64,000 bases of DNA, from positions 124,001 through 188,000 of the forward strand of contig JAGFIS010000004.1 in assembly GCA_024103425.1 (NCBI GenBank). Reading direction: 5' to 3'. Source of the stretch: Chitinophagaceae bacterium (lineage in GTDB: Bacteria > Bacteroidota > Bacteroidia > Chitinophagales > Chitinophagaceae). The position numbers and the translations under genes were made by a program. The notes under the pieces were generated by a model. It did no database searches. It had not been told where the DNA came from and saw nothing but the letters and a program-made list of their open reading frames with translations. Positions 8,979-18,086 of this stretch are shown in pieces; positions within the stretch are counted from its first letter, which is position 1; the number at the start of each line of letters is the position of its first letter.

Positions 8979-9718
8979 CTAAGACAGGAGAAAGGTCCCT
9001 TCTTGCAGGCCAGCCTTTTGTGGATTTAAACCTATATAATCTCTGATACTATCTAAGGCTTCTGCACTTCTTACAATATGATAATGAGATTCGTGCATCC
9101 ACAATTGACCTTCCCGATTTTCCAACTCGTTGATTTTTGTGGCAGAGAATGATTTCCACGAATGTGTAATTTCCCAGAGATTGAAGCCATTTATCGGTTT
9201 CACTAATACATGAACGTGATTGGGCATAATAACCCAGGCATCCAGAATATATCTTTGGTTAGCAAAGAAGGTCAAAGCATTCGCAACGACAGCAGCATTG
9301 ACCGGATTCTTCAAAATACAACTACCATATCCGGAGTTGAGTTGTTGTTCTATTCGTTCTGAAAACAGTCTGTAATACTCTTGTAACTGTTGTTTAGAAT
9401 AATTGCCTTCCTTATTCCTCCGTTGGTAGCCAACCAGTGATTTCTTTCTATCCTGATTTGTTCAACAAAATCTTTTGGAAGAGAATCATGAAGTCGAAAG
9501 GTTACAAAATACCAAACGTCTTCCTGCCTCCAATGTGGCAGATTGTTAGTATAAACCTCAATTTCATTATTAGGACTGAAGAAAGTAACGTAATGATCCG
9601 CTTCAGAGTGAATATCTGTTTGGCGGTCTTTATCTAATCTTTCTTTTTCCGGCATATTGGACGATTTCGTACCTCTTAAAACTAAAGATTTTTCTGAAGA
9701 TACTAATAAGGTACCCAA
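8979..9718 (-). pseudogene. REP-associated tyrosine transposase (RAYT, Y1/HUH type), broken by one frameshift
   Basis: Two minus-strand frames together give one complete RAYT. The first (9718 down to about 9425) has the N-terminal 'LPHWRQEDVWYFVTFRLHDSLP' region. The second (about 9425 to 8979) continues in another frame with 'EYYRLFSERIEQQLN' and 'GYGSCILKNP', then the HUH metal motif in 'MPNHVHVLV' and the C-terminal 'YIGLNPQKAGL' with the Tyr region. The second part is open well upstream of its own first start codon. The join is near 9425, where a one-base change shifts the frame; the first frame then stops at TAG. RAYT enzymes nick and move REP hairpins as single-stranded DNA. A pair of inverted REP-like hairpins lies immediately upstream. 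An assembly or sequencing error, or programmed frameshifting, would make it intact. Confidence 0.85.
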
Positions 9719-9725
9719 TGCCTAT

Positions 9726-9789
9726 AGTACCCGGACCATCCTGGTCCGGGAGAAAACCCGAAGCCTTGACCAGGGATGGTCAAGGTACT
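9726..9789. repeat. Pair of inverted REP-like hairpins (BIME-like) beside the RAYT gene
   Basis: Two perfect 9-bp hairpins stand in inverted orientation: CCCGGACCA-TCC-TGGTCCGGG (9730-9750) and CCTTGACCA-GGGA-TGGTCAAGG (9764-9785). They are framed by AGTACC (9726-9731) and GGTACT (9784-9789), so the unit can fold as a two-armed structure. The GACCA-N3/4-TGGTC core and the following GGTACTT are also in the 115-bp blocks at 642-655 and 902-915, marking them as one dispersed family. Confidence 0.8.
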
Positions 9790-9828
9790 TCCGACGGCAT
9801 TGAAAATAATCCGACTTTAATAATCAAC

Positions 9829-9836
9829 TACTTTTG
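9829..9836 (+). promoter_or_regulatory. Probable -7 element of the ribD promoter
   Basis: TACTTTTG lies 20 bp before the TTG start of ribD and matches TAnnTTTG. No TTG is placed 19-20 bp upstream. The REP-like pair lies directly upstream. Confidence 0.35.
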
Positions 9837-9856
9837 CAATTCTAAAATCCACGCGC

Positions 9857-10909
9857 TTGACTGACGAATTTTACATGCAACGCTGTATTCAGCTGGCTCT
9901 TTTGGGTAAGGGCTCGGTAGCCCCCAATCCCCTGGTGGGAGCAGTGCTCGTACACGAAGGCAGGATTATCGGAGAAGGGTACCATCAAATCTATGGTCAA
10001 GCACATGCTGAGGTCAACTGCGTGAACAGCGTGCAGGAGGCTGACAAACACCTGATTCCTAAAAGTACGCTCTACGTCTCTTTGGAGCCCTGCTCTCATT
10101 TCGGAAAGACGCCTCCATGCACCAATCTGATCATCGACAATAAGATCCCTTCCGTAGTCATCGGAAGCGTTGATATCAACAGTGCCGTGAGTGGCAAAGG
10201 AATAGAAAGACTCAAAAATGCGGGTGTAAGTGTAAAGACAGGCATCTGTGAAAAAGAATGCATACAACTGAACAAAAGATTCTTCACCTCTCTGGCAAAA
10301 AATCGCCCTTACATCATTTTGAAGTGGGCACAATCAGAAAACGGCATGATTGCAAAAACCGGAGAAAGAACAGCTATCAGTAACACTTATACGAACTTAG
10401 AGGCTCACCGCTGGCGCAGTGAAGAAGATGCCATACTCGTCGGACATCATACCGCAGTAACAGATAATCCTCAACTTACTAACCGGTATTGGGGAGATAA
10501 ACAACCTGTGAGAGTAATGCTATGTACTCAGCTGCCAGCGGAAGATTTCAGGATGTATTACGAGCCCGGAAAAACCATCATATTCAATACTGAAGCAAAC
10601 AAAGAATCCGGCAATAAACAGTTCATCAAAGTCGGTCGGGAAAACTATCTGAATGAGGGATTGCAACGGCTACACGAAGAAAGAATACAAAGCGTTCTCG
10701 TGGAAGGCGGTTCTTACACACTTCAGCAGTTTATCAATGGCGGACTGTGGGATGAGTGCAGGATTATCACGGCTGGGGGACTGGTAATTACGGATGGTGT
10801 AAAAGCACCCGCACTCAATAAAGGAGAATTGCTGAAGGAAGAACAAATCCGGTCAGACCGTATTGAATATTATGGAAATCCTTACAATCAATTTGTTGTC
10901 ACTGATTGA
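9857..10909 (+). CDS. ribD: Bifunctional diaminohydroxyphosphoribosylaminopyrimidine deaminase / 5-amino-6-(5-phosphoribosylamino)uracil reductase RibD
   Basis: Carries out the second and third steps of riboflavin synthesis in the cytoplasm. In the 350-residue protein, residues 1-145 are the zinc deaminase: H50-A-E52 in 'GQAHAEVNCV', then C79 and C88 in 'PCSHFGKTPPC', and 'PNPLVGAV' near the start. Residues ~150-350 are the NADPH reductase ('KWAQSENGMIA', 'DAILVGHHTAVTDNPQLTNR', 'VLVEGGSYTLQQF'). I kept the TTG start because the family N-terminus includes DEFYM; ATG at 9875 would cut it. No other rib genes are in the window. Confidence 0.95.
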   Translation: MTDEFYMQRCIQLALLGKGSVAPNPLVGAVLVHEGRIIGEGYHQIYGQAHAEVNCVNSVQEADKHLIPKSTLYVSLEPCSHFGKTPPCTNLIIDNKIPSVVIGSVDINSAVSGKGIERLKNAGVSVKTGICEKECIQLNKRFFTSLAKNRPYIILKWAQSENGMIAKTGERTAISNTYTNLEAHRWRSEEDAILVGHHTAVTDNPQLTNRYWGDKQPVRVMLCTQLPAEDFRMYYEPGKTIIFNTEANKESGNKQFIKVGRENYLNEGLQRLHEERIQSVLVEGGSYTLQQFINGGLWDECRIITAGGLVITDGVKAPALNKGELLKEEQIRSDRIEYYGNPYNQFVVTD

Positions 10910-10948
10910 TTATACAGTTATTTTTGAGACTTATTAATCCATTTCCCC

Positions 10949-12475
10949 TTGGGCAGCATTAAGAAATTAGCGGGTCAAACTATATGGTATGGCGCCAGTT
11001 CCATCGTAGCCCGTTTTCTGTTTTACCTGCTGACGCCCTACTTCATGGGAAGGCTCTCGGTTGAGCATTATGGTGACATGAGCCTGATGTACGCAGCCAT
11101 CCCATTCCTCAATATTATTTTTACTTACGGACTGGAAACCGCTTTCTTCCGCTTCGCTACTCAGGAGAAATATAAAAAGGACGTTTACGATACTTCTATT
11201 ATTTCAATTATTGTATCGACTATAATACTGTGTTCAATACTTATTTTGTTCTCGCAGAACATTGCCCACTGGTTACTTCTGGACAATTATCCTGAATTCG
11301 TAACGATGTCGGCACTGATTATCTCGTTCGATACGCTGTCAGCGCTACCATTCGCCAAACTACGATTAGATCAACGCCCGAGAAAGTATGCGCTCATCCG
11401 CATTGCGACCATCATTTTCCAGATAATAGTTACCTACTACTTACTTTCTGTATGCCCTGATATTGCAGCAAACAATCCTGATGGTTGGATTGCTGCTTTC
11501 TATAATCCCGAATACGGGGTGGGATATATTATTATTGCCAATCTGGCTGCATCTGCATTCGCATGGCTGTTGCTTTCAAAAGAGTTCTTCTCAGTAAAAT
11601 GGAAATTCAACTATAACACATGGAAGGTAATGATGGTCTATTCACTGCCGTTGATTATCGCCGGATTGGGCGGGATGGTCAACGAAACCTTCGACAGGAT
11701 CATGCTGGGATGGCTGGCACCGGGAGGATCGGAAGAAATTGCCAAAGAGCAAGTGGCCATTTATGCTGCGTGTTATAAACTCTCCATCCTGATCACACTT
11801 TTCGTTCAGGCTTTCCGGCTTGGCGCAGAGCCGTTCTTCTTCAAAGAGTCAGAAGGCAAGGAACCGCAGAAGGTGTATGCACGAGTGATGAAGTTCTTTG
11901 TCATTACCATTACAGTGATGTTCCTCGCCGTAGCCCTGTATTTGGAAATTTGGAAATACTTCTTCGCCATTACCGGTACTACGCAGGAAAAATTAGAAGT
12001 GTACTGGTCGGGTCTGAAAGTTGTGCCTATACTGTTGTTCGCCAATATGTTCCTCGGCATTTATTACAACCTGGCCATCTGGTATAAACTGACCAATAAG
12101 ACAATGGCAGGCGCATGGATTACTATTATCGGCGCAGCGGTTACGCTCATCATCAACTTCCTATTCATACCCAAATTCGGCTATATGGCCAGCGGTTGGG
12201 CTACCTTCTTCTGCTACGGATCTATGATGGTGATTTCCTACATCTGGGGACAGAAAGTCTACCCGATACCTTATGCCACCAAAAAGCTCATCGCTTATAT
12301 GGTAATTGTATTGTTACTCTTCTGGCTGCATAAATTATTGAACATCTGGACAGACAATTTCTTCTACAACATCGGTACGGCAACCGTACTGTTCTTCGCC
12401 TATATCTGGTTCATATTGCAGGTAGAAAAGAAAGAGTTTAAAAAGATGCCGGTGATAGGGAAGTATTTGAAGTAA
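10949..12475 (+). CDS. Oligosaccharide flippase / polysaccharide biosynthesis protein (MOP superfamily)
   Basis: A 508-residue inner-membrane protein with about 12-14 hydrophobic helices and the N-terminal 'LAGQTIWYGASSIVARFLFYLL' pattern of Wzx-like flippases, which move lipid-linked sugars across the membrane. 'GGMVNETFDRIMLGWL' in the middle is typical of this branch. The start is TTG (10949); no in-frame ATG lies close. It follows ribD by 39 bp on the same strand and may be co-transcribed. No glycosyltransferases are near, so the substrate is unknown. The last 13 codons recur as a relic at 41.3 kb. Confidence 0.88.
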   Translation: MGSIKKLAGQTIWYGASSIVARFLFYLLTPYFMGRLSVEHYGDMSLMYAAIPFLNIIFTYGLETAFFRFATQEKYKKDVYDTSIISIIVSTIILCSILILFSQNIAHWLLLDNYPEFVTMSALIISFDTLSALPFAKLRLDQRPRKYALIRIATIIFQIIVTYYLLSVCPDIAANNPDGWIAAFYNPEYGVGYIIIANLAASAFAWLLLSKEFFSVKWKFNYNTWKVMMVYSLPLIIAGLGGMVNETFDRIMLGWLAPGGSEEIAKEQVAIYAACYKLSILITLFVQAFRLGAEPFFFKESEGKEPQKVYARVMKFFVITITVMFLAVALYLEIWKYFFAITGTTQEKLEVYWSGLKVVPILLFANMFLGIYYNLAIWYKLTNKTMAGAWITIIGAAVTLIINFLFIPKFGYMASGWATFFCYGSMMVISYIWGQKVYPIPYATKKLIAYMVIVLLLFWLHKLLNIWTDNFFYNIGTATVLFFAYIWFILQVEKKEFKKMPVIGKYLK

Positions 12476-12741
12476 TTAATCAGCACTCCGGCAATAATAA
12501 ACGACAAAAGGTGAAATCTTTTTTGCAACATTCCTTATTAAGCAGCCTAATCTGAGAATGCTATCCATTATGCAAAATCCCCATTAGTCAGATGCACAAT
12601 TTGGCGCTGAAGAAAATGGATAAATCAACTATAGGAAAATGACCAGGATCGGGAACTTTGTTAAGGTAGGTAATGACGCGATTGCAAAGGGAGTCGCATA
12701 AATTATCCGGTATCCATCCTGCCTGCTAACGGGCTTGACCG

Positions 12742-14412
12742 CTAGCTGCTCAGTGCCATATTCTTCTGTTCCTTTGCTTTCAGGAACACCAGCTCTGCCA
12801 CCCTACGACCCGTTTCTGCAGCTCCATTCATGAAACCCTGGAAATCCGTACTGCAATGCTCGCCTGCAAAATAAAAATTACCTACAGGTTGCATTTCAAG
12901 GCCTGCAATGGTGGTCCACTGGCCGGTTTTATAACAACTGTAACTGGCTTTCACATACGGATATTCAATCCAGTTGACAAAAACGTGCTTGTCCTTGAAC
13001 TTATTTTTTGAGTGAACAAAAATTCTATCTAACTCTTTGACAAAACCCTTTACTCTTTCGTCAGGCAATTCTGTACGCCAAAGATGATTAGCGGGAGCCA
13101 AAGGATTTTTAAAGGATTCATCGCAAAGTTTTTGAGAAAACTTCCCTCCGAAATAGGCAACATAAGCACCGAAGGGATTTCCTTCCGTACGATTAACACT
13201 GCCGTCCCATCCGTTGGTCATGTCATTGGTAAAAAGATATCCCATGGCATTATTTTCTTTGCTGCGCCAGGGTTGCCCTTCGTATCCCAAAACCAATTTT
13301 GTATTATTTCCGTAACCCAATTCATCTATACATTTCCTTTTTTCGACCGAAATATTTTTCAGATTCAGTTTTATCCCACGCAGAATGGTGAAAGGGATCG
13401 TACAGACTATCATCCGGGCATTGACCGGATTTTCATCTTCAAAATTGATCGTGTACGTACCATTTTCATTTTCCGTTATTTCAGTAACCTTGAATCCTTT
13501 TTCTATTTTTTCGTTTCCGATCTTATTGGCAAGTTTATTTATAATCTGAGAATTACCGCCTTTAATCCTGTAGCGCTCGTCGCTGCTGCCAAAAACCTTA
13601 AAGCCTTCATCGGTATTCGTGTCTATCATATCCAGCATATTAAGCGTTGACTGCTCTTCACAATCAAGGCCGTACTCTGCAACAAAAGCAGCTACAAACA
13701 AATCTTTTAACCACCCGGCACAAGGGAGTGATTGAATATACGTTGACAGGGGCATAATGTCTAACCGGCGTGCATCTTCCGTGTCGTAATCTGCACCAAG
13801 GCTTTCTACATCTCTTGAAATCTTACCCGCGATCTTTTTAAATTCCGTGATTATTTCTTTCTCCCTGATTTTACGGTTGTCAAAGAAGTAGATATCTTTT
13901 TCCCATTTATTTTTCTCCTGTTCGTCAATCAGATCAATCAGCTCCAGGTTAAACTCTTTCGCCAGGTTCAGCATATCTTCATGTTCGCTGTCAATGAAAT
14001 CGCCACCGAATTCAGGGAAAATACCTAACTGCATGGCATCATTGTAGTGCGTCAGAATCCTTCCGCCCACACGGTTACTGGCTTCAAAGATTTTAAAATT
14101 CAATCCGGAGTCCAGCAAATGATTCGCGCAATTCAGTCCTGCCATGCCACCACCTAATATGGCAATATCCAAAAGTGAATCATCCTTTTGTTGATCAGAG
14201 TTTCGGGTGCCAGAATCGCAGGAACTCAGCCAGGCAGGAAGGCCCAATGCAATTCCGGCTCCTGCAGCGCCTTTAGCAGATTGCCTCAAAAATTTTCTAC
14301 GACTGATTACATCAACGGGCAGACTCTCAGAACGACTCGTCTTGCATTCTTTAATCTCCTTATTGAGAGATGACATCAATAAATTCATCAGTCTGTTTCT
14401 TGACTTTCTCAT
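12742..14412 (-). CDS. Flavin monoamine oxidase-family protein, Tat-exported lipoprotein
   Basis: Predicted FAD-dependent amine oxidase. A twin-arginine signal (S-R38-R-K-F-L-R) is followed by a small/hydrophobic stretch and lipobox LSSC (Cys65), so it should be exported folded with its flavin and anchored in a membrane. The dinucleotide-binding motif 'ILGGGMAGLNCA' (85-96) and 'EASNRVGGRI' are followed near the C-terminus by 'FYFAGEHCSTDFQGFMNGA', the FAD-contacting end of MAO-type enzymes. It has 556 residues. It is the second gene after the 461-residue exported protein (11 bp gap). Substrate unknown; alternatives in the family are polyamine or amino-acid oxidases and protoporphyrinogen-oxidase-like proteins. 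Confidence 0.9.
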   Translation of the reverse strand: MRKSRNRLMNLLMSSLNKEIKECKTSRSESLPVDVISRRKFLRQSAKGAAGAGIALGLPAWLSSCDSGTRNSDQQKDDSLLDIAILGGGMAGLNCANHLLDSGLNFKIFEASNRVGGRILTHYNDAMQLGIFPEFGGDFIDSEHEDMLNLAKEFNLELIDLIDEQEKNKWEKDIYFFDNRKIREKEIITEFKKIAGKISRDVESLGADYDTEDARRLDIMPLSTYIQSLPCAGWLKDLFVAAFVAEYGLDCEEQSTLNMLDMIDTNTDEGFKVFGSSDERYRIKGGNSQIINKLANKIGNEKIEKGFKVTEITENENGTYTINFEDENPVNARMIVCTIPFTILRGIKLNLKNISVEKRKCIDELGYGNNTKLVLGYEGQPWRSKENNAMGYLFTNDMTNGWDGSVNRTEGNPFGAYVAYFGGKFSQKLCDESFKNPLAPANHLWRTELPDERVKGFVKELDRIFVHSKNKFKDKHVFVNWIEYPYVKASYSCYKTGQWTTIAGLEMQPVGNFYFAGEHCSTDFQGFMNGAAETGRRVAELVFLKAKEQKNMALSS

Positions 14413-14423
14413 TGTTGCAATTT

Positions 14424-15809
14424 TTAGCGTTGTAGTCTGATTTCCTCTATTTCCAATATCAGTTGTGTGTATTGCCCGCGTGTTTGTCCGCGAAAAATCT
14501 TGCCTTCAATCAGCACCTTTTTATTCATAAAATTATTCAAATTAAATTTATCTGTACTGAATGCCTGTAATTCTCTTTCACCTCTAATCGTTGGGGCATC
14601 TGTCTCTTCGTCTGCTTTTTCGTTATATCCCAACGGTAGCGCCAGAGCGTTTACGGGATAATCGGCTTTCAAAACGAATACAGCATCCGTGGCATCAGGA
14701 AAGGATTTCTTTATTATTGTTCCGGTAATTTTTGCCAACCCCGGGTCGTAGAAATAATCTCCGGGAGCGAAATTTAATTTTTCAAAATCCCATAACCCGA
14801 ATTCCTTTATAGTGAGATGGGTTACATTTTTACCAGCAACCGCATTAAAAGCAACGTAGTGCTCTACATCGTACCGATGCAACAGCCAGTTTTTTGCTTC
14901 TGTATTATACTTAAACGTAAAATACCGATGATCAAAATCAGCCCCATTGCCTACCCGCTGTTCCAATGTAAAGAATCGGTTTTTGACAACAATTTTTGTG
15001 TTAGCCGGATTAAAGCTTTCATCAACATCAAACAACATTTTGTTTGATACACTCTTCTTGTATGTACCTGATTTTTGCTGCAAAAGAAGTTGTATTAAAC
15101 AATGATCTTCGTCTTTGCTGTATAGCCATAATACCGCATCCTTTTTATACAGATCGCCATTTAAATCACCTTCCGCGTACGATGCCAACTCATAACCGGA
15201 TGGTATCCAATCTGAAAACTTGTCAAATCCCTTTTTAATAAACGAATAAGAAGAAAAGGGATCAGCTTCCTGCTTACCTGCTTTCTCAAGAATAGCTGCT
15301 TCGGTGGCATCTTTGAAATTGATAGCTCCTGTTTGTTTTTCCGTTATAGCTGTACGTGCAAAATAATTTTCAGCACCATAGTTATAAGTTTGGGAATGGT
15401 AGTGAGAGAAAAAATAGCTATCCCCTCTCTTTTCAAAAACCATAGAGATATTACTGAACCCACTGTTGCTGCCTATCGTGTAATCGGCATGCAAAAACCT
15501 GCCTTCCAGGTGCGACGAACTACCTCCTGAATTACCCAGCATTCCACTTCCCATTAGCAATCCGTCATTATTTGCTATCAGTGATAGCTTGCCATTATCA
15601 TTATGCACCAGAATCATATTGAGCTCATCATCATCTTCAACAGTTATAACGATATCACCGGAAGCACTATTCAACCCCGGGCCGGATACAGATTGAATCT
15701 CTTTACCGCCACTAAATCTCTTCAATTGCTTTTCTGTTATCTGGGACAATGCCATACCCGGTACTACCAGTAAACTCAGAAGAAATAATAAAAAATTTCT
15801 ATTACTCAT
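14424..15809 (-). CDS. Exported protein of unknown function
   Basis: The 461-residue protein has a clear Sec signal (residues 1-22, ending MALS) and no later membrane segment. It is rich in aromatic and charged residues, with stretches such as 'DGDLNGDLYKKDAVLWLYSKDEDH', split here as 'EGDLNGDLYKKDAVLW', that recall the calcium-binding-like acidic loops in the two neighbouring lipoproteins. I recognise no domain. It lies 11 bp before the flavin oxidase and probably shares its transcript. A single 107-bp-family repeat lies upstream (15881-15962). Confidence 0.75.
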   Translation of the reverse strand: MSNRNFLLFLLSLLVVPGMALSQITEKQLKRFSGGKEIQSVSGPGLNSASGDIVITVEDDDELNMILVHNDNGKLSLIANNDGLLMGSGMLGNSGGSSSHLEGRFLHADYTIGSNSGFSNISMVFEKRGDSYFFSHYHSQTYNYGAENYFARTAITEKQTGAINFKDATEAAILEKAGKQEADPFSSYSFIKKGFDKFSDWIPSGYELASYAEGDLNGDLYKKDAVLWLYSKDEDHCLIQLLLQQKSGTYKKSVSNKMLFDVDESFNPANTKIVVKNRFFTLEQRVGNGADFDHRYFTFKYNTEAKNWLLHRYDVEHYVAFNAVAGKNVTHLTIKEFGLWDFEKLNFAPGDYFYDPGLAKITGTIIKKSFPDATDAVFVLKADYPVNALALPLGYNEKADEETDAPTIRGERELQAFSTDKFNLNNFMNKKVLIEGKIFRGQTRGQYTQLILEIEEIRLQR

Positions 15810-15880
15810 TAGTTGCTTGTTGGTTTAGATCTTGATTGCGGTATAGAGTTGCACTGAAAACAACTGATATTTTTTTCTCT

Positions 15881-15962
15881 TCTCTGCGAGCCTCTGCGTA
15901 ACCTTTGCGAACCTCTGCGTCATAACTTCATCGCCATAACGCTGAGTGGCACGGAGAACTAA
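15881..15962. repeat. Single unit of the 107-bp CTCTGCG/CGCTGAG repeat family
   Basis: Three to four CTCTGCG-type heptamers at 10-11-bp spacing are followed by a CATAAC spacer and CGCTGAG-type heptamers. The orientation is that of the larger arrays at 18-21 kb. It fills the gap between two minus-strand genes. Confidence 0.8.
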
Positions 15963-15994
15963 CAAGAGCCGCTAAGATTGTTTGCTGTGCACCC

Positions 15995-17026
15995 TTAACA
16001 TTGAACAAAATAAATTACACTCTCCAACCTGCCGCCCTTACCAAAGTACAACTGTAACAGGTCATCAATCCCCTCACCCGCAAAAACCTGCAATAGCACT
16101 CTCTTTCCTTCATGCTCAACTATAACAGAATCATCAAAACATTTCCTGACCTCATCCAGACGTGTGTCTTTATTGAGTGTTCCTTTATCTGTATAGATAA
16201 TAATATTATTTCCCTTCAGGTCTATTTGTTTGAAAGCCACTTCATCCTCAGAACTTATTTCAAAAGTGAAATATTTGTTTTCATAATAGCGGTAGCTGCC
16301 ATCGTCAAACAGTGTACCGCAGGGAGCAGATCCCTTGTCAACTACCTTTCCATTACCTGATAGTCTTTGCAATTCAGATAGTGTTCCCCTGGCAGGAATA
16401 TTTTTATAACCACCCGTTAAAAATCCATTTACAGTCATAAAATTACCTCCGGTTAAGTCATCATGTAATTCCTCATAGGTATTGACCAAAGTTCCATTCA
16501 CATATTTATATTCGGTCCTGTACAAAGGCAATCCTCCATCACCTACAGGAGTGGCTTCACCTATTACTATTCCGTTCTGAACAGACTTAAGGTCAAAATA
16601 ATAATTGTTCATGCTTCCTCTCATATCTGCCACGCCACTGTATTGCCACTGTCCTTCTTTATTTAAAAATATAGCATAATGAAAGTCAGCATTATTCCCA
16701 CCCCCTCTGCCTTCTACACTAAAAGACACTAAAGCATCCGGCCGGCCATCACCATCTAAATCGCCTCTGATGATTTGCATATTGTCCTTGTATATTGATG
16801 CATGATCATCATCATCCAGAGCTAACTTTTCCCTGAATTCCTTATCAGCTTCTACATTCTGAAATGCTTTCATAATGGAAAGACTATCGTTACCACTGCT
16901 AAGTTCAGCAGTTGTTTTAGTTTCCCCGTTGCCTGTCAATGAAGTTTGTTCGCTATCCTGTTGCCTGCAATTGGTCAAGAAAACGAATAATGTTATTAGT
17001 AAGAAATAGTAATATCCTCTTTTCAT
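15995..17026 (-). CDS. Lipoprotein with an acidic DxDGDGxxD loop, unknown function
   Basis: 343 residues. The signal peptide ends in the lipobox FLTNC (Cys20). A loop 'GDLDGDGRPDALVSF' (88-102) resembles the FG-GAP/VCBS or EF-hand-like calcium loops found in cell-surface repeat proteins. The rest is beta-rich with a 'DKGTLNKDTRLDEVRKCFDDS' segment near the end, containing 'DKGTLNKDTRLDEV'. It lies 16 bp after a second lipoprotein with a similar loop, so the two are probably co-transcribed from the promoter at 17996-18043. No family recognised. Confidence 0.75.
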   Translation of the reverse strand: MKRGYYYFLLITLFVFLTNCRQQDSEQTSLTGNGETKTTAELSSGNDSLSIMKAFQNVEADKEFREKLALDDDDHASIYKDNMQIIRGDLDGDGRPDALVSFSVEGRGGGNNADFHYAIFLNKEGQWQYSGVADMRGSMNNYYFDLKSVQNGIVIGEATPVGDGGLPLYRTEYKYVNGTLVNTYEELHDDLTGGNFMTVNGFLTGGYKNIPARGTLSELQRLSGNGKVVDKGSAPCGTLFDDGSYRYYENKYFTFEISSEDEVAFKQIDLKGNNIIIYTDKGTLNKDTRLDEVRKCFDDSVIVEHEGKRVLLQVFAGEGIDDLLQLYFGKGGRLESVIYFVQC

Positions 17027-17042
17027 TTCTTTTTATCTGTTC

Positions 17043-17951
17043 TTAGCAATCATTGACAACTTTGAGGTCAGCGAGTTTCTTTACCGGCTTATCTTTATCA
17101 CCCGGATCAGAAAGGAAGAAATACAAATGCTTGCTTTCATAAAAGTCGCTCATATCAAGAATCATATCGGGAAGACCATCATTATTTATATCTCCCGCCC
17201 AAAGTAACGTTGGGGTTACCCCCTGTACCATTTCAGAAGAGCATATCTCATAAGGATTTGATGTGCCGGATTGAAAGGTGAGACGGTAAGATTTAATCTG
17301 GTCTATAAAATAAATTCCTTCCTCATCTTTCTTCAATTCATCTGCTTTGATGACCTCATCCGGTTCGCTATATAAGACACCGTCCGGTGATAAGTTATAA
17401 GCTGTACCGTTCATGCTGAATACGACAGGCTTTGTCGGTATTAAAGGCTGGTGCTCCAAAACCGTTTCCACTTTTCCGGACAGGCCTTTGAACGGTGTAA
17501 AAAACAACAGTGCATTTTTATGCTTTGATCCGACAATCATAACATCCTCACCCACACATTCATCACGCGAGTAGCTGATTTCTAAGGCTGTTTTTGCAAC
17601 AATCCAATTTTTTGTTGTTTCATCTCTATATATTTCAAACCATTCTTTTTCTTCAACTCCCTTCGGATAACCTGTGCTTTCTTTCCGGTATTGATCGGGC
17701 AGCAGGATTTCAACATCCTGCGGGAATGCCGGAAATGAATCAGAGCGAACCGCTATCGGAACAGAAGTATTTACAACAGTTGTATCATTTGTTTCAGTGG
17801 AAGTAATGGTACCTGTCACACCGGTACAGGCAGCCAGAAGGCTGAAAGAAAGGAAGTACAAAAAGCTGTAATTATTTTTCCATCTGGCTTTGTTAACGGT
17901 TGCCTTCATATTAACAGATTCAAAAGTTTGGTAAACTCTCTTCATTTTCAA
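17043..17951 (-). CDS. Lipoprotein with a C-terminal DINNDGLPD loop, unknown function
   Basis: 302 residues if it starts at 17951; ATG 17909 (MKATVNKARWKN) is an equally good start. The lipobox LLAAC gives Cys42 in the long form. 'GDINNDGLPDMILDMSDF' near the C-terminus is an FG-GAP/EF-hand-like loop as in the next gene. The middle ('WFEIYRDETTKNWIV', 'SPDGVLYSEPDEV') resembles the lipoprotein at 42.95 kb ('WEYRDEDGKN', 'KPDGVLWSAYKDPE'), suggesting a small paralogous family. First gene of a two-gene unit; its promoter carries the 21-bp motif (degenerate copy). Confidence 0.75.
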   Translation of the reverse strand: MKMKRVYQTFESVNMKATVNKARWKNNYSFLYFLSFSLLAACTGVTGTITSTETNDTTVVNTSVPIAVRSDSFPAFPQDVEILLPDQYRKESTGYPKGVEEKEWFEIYRDETTKNWIVAKTALEISYSRDECVGEDVMIVGSKHKNALLFFTPFKGLSGKVETVLEHQPLIPTKPVVFSMNGTAYNLSPDGVLYSEPDEVIKADELKKDEEGIYFIDQIKSYRLTFQSGTSNPYEICSSEMVQGVTPTLLWAGDINNDGLPDMILDMSDFYESKHLYFFLSDPGDKDKPVKKLADLKVVNDC

Positions 17952-17995
17952 TTGTGCGCTCTTCTTCCTTTTCTGAAAGGTTAAAGATGAGGTAA

Positions 17996-18043
17996 CAAAG
18001 TAAATTCAAAGAATACTTTTTGCAATACCATATTCAGGGGATA
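17996..18043 (-). promoter_or_regulatory. Promoter with degenerate 21-bp motif (site D), before the lipoprotein pair
   Basis: On the minus strand TATCCCCT-N6-GGTATTG (18023-18043) ends in TTG as the -33 element; 19 bp further is TTACTTTG (17996-18003), a -7-like element. It matches the exact motif CCTCCCAT-N6-GGGATTG at 11 of 15 fixed positions with the same spacing. The lipoprotein start is 45 bp downstream of the -7. A repeat array begins 44 bp upstream. Confidence 0.55.
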
Positions 18044-18086
18044 GACAGGAATGGAATTAATGTAAACCCGGGAAATCATCCTTTTA

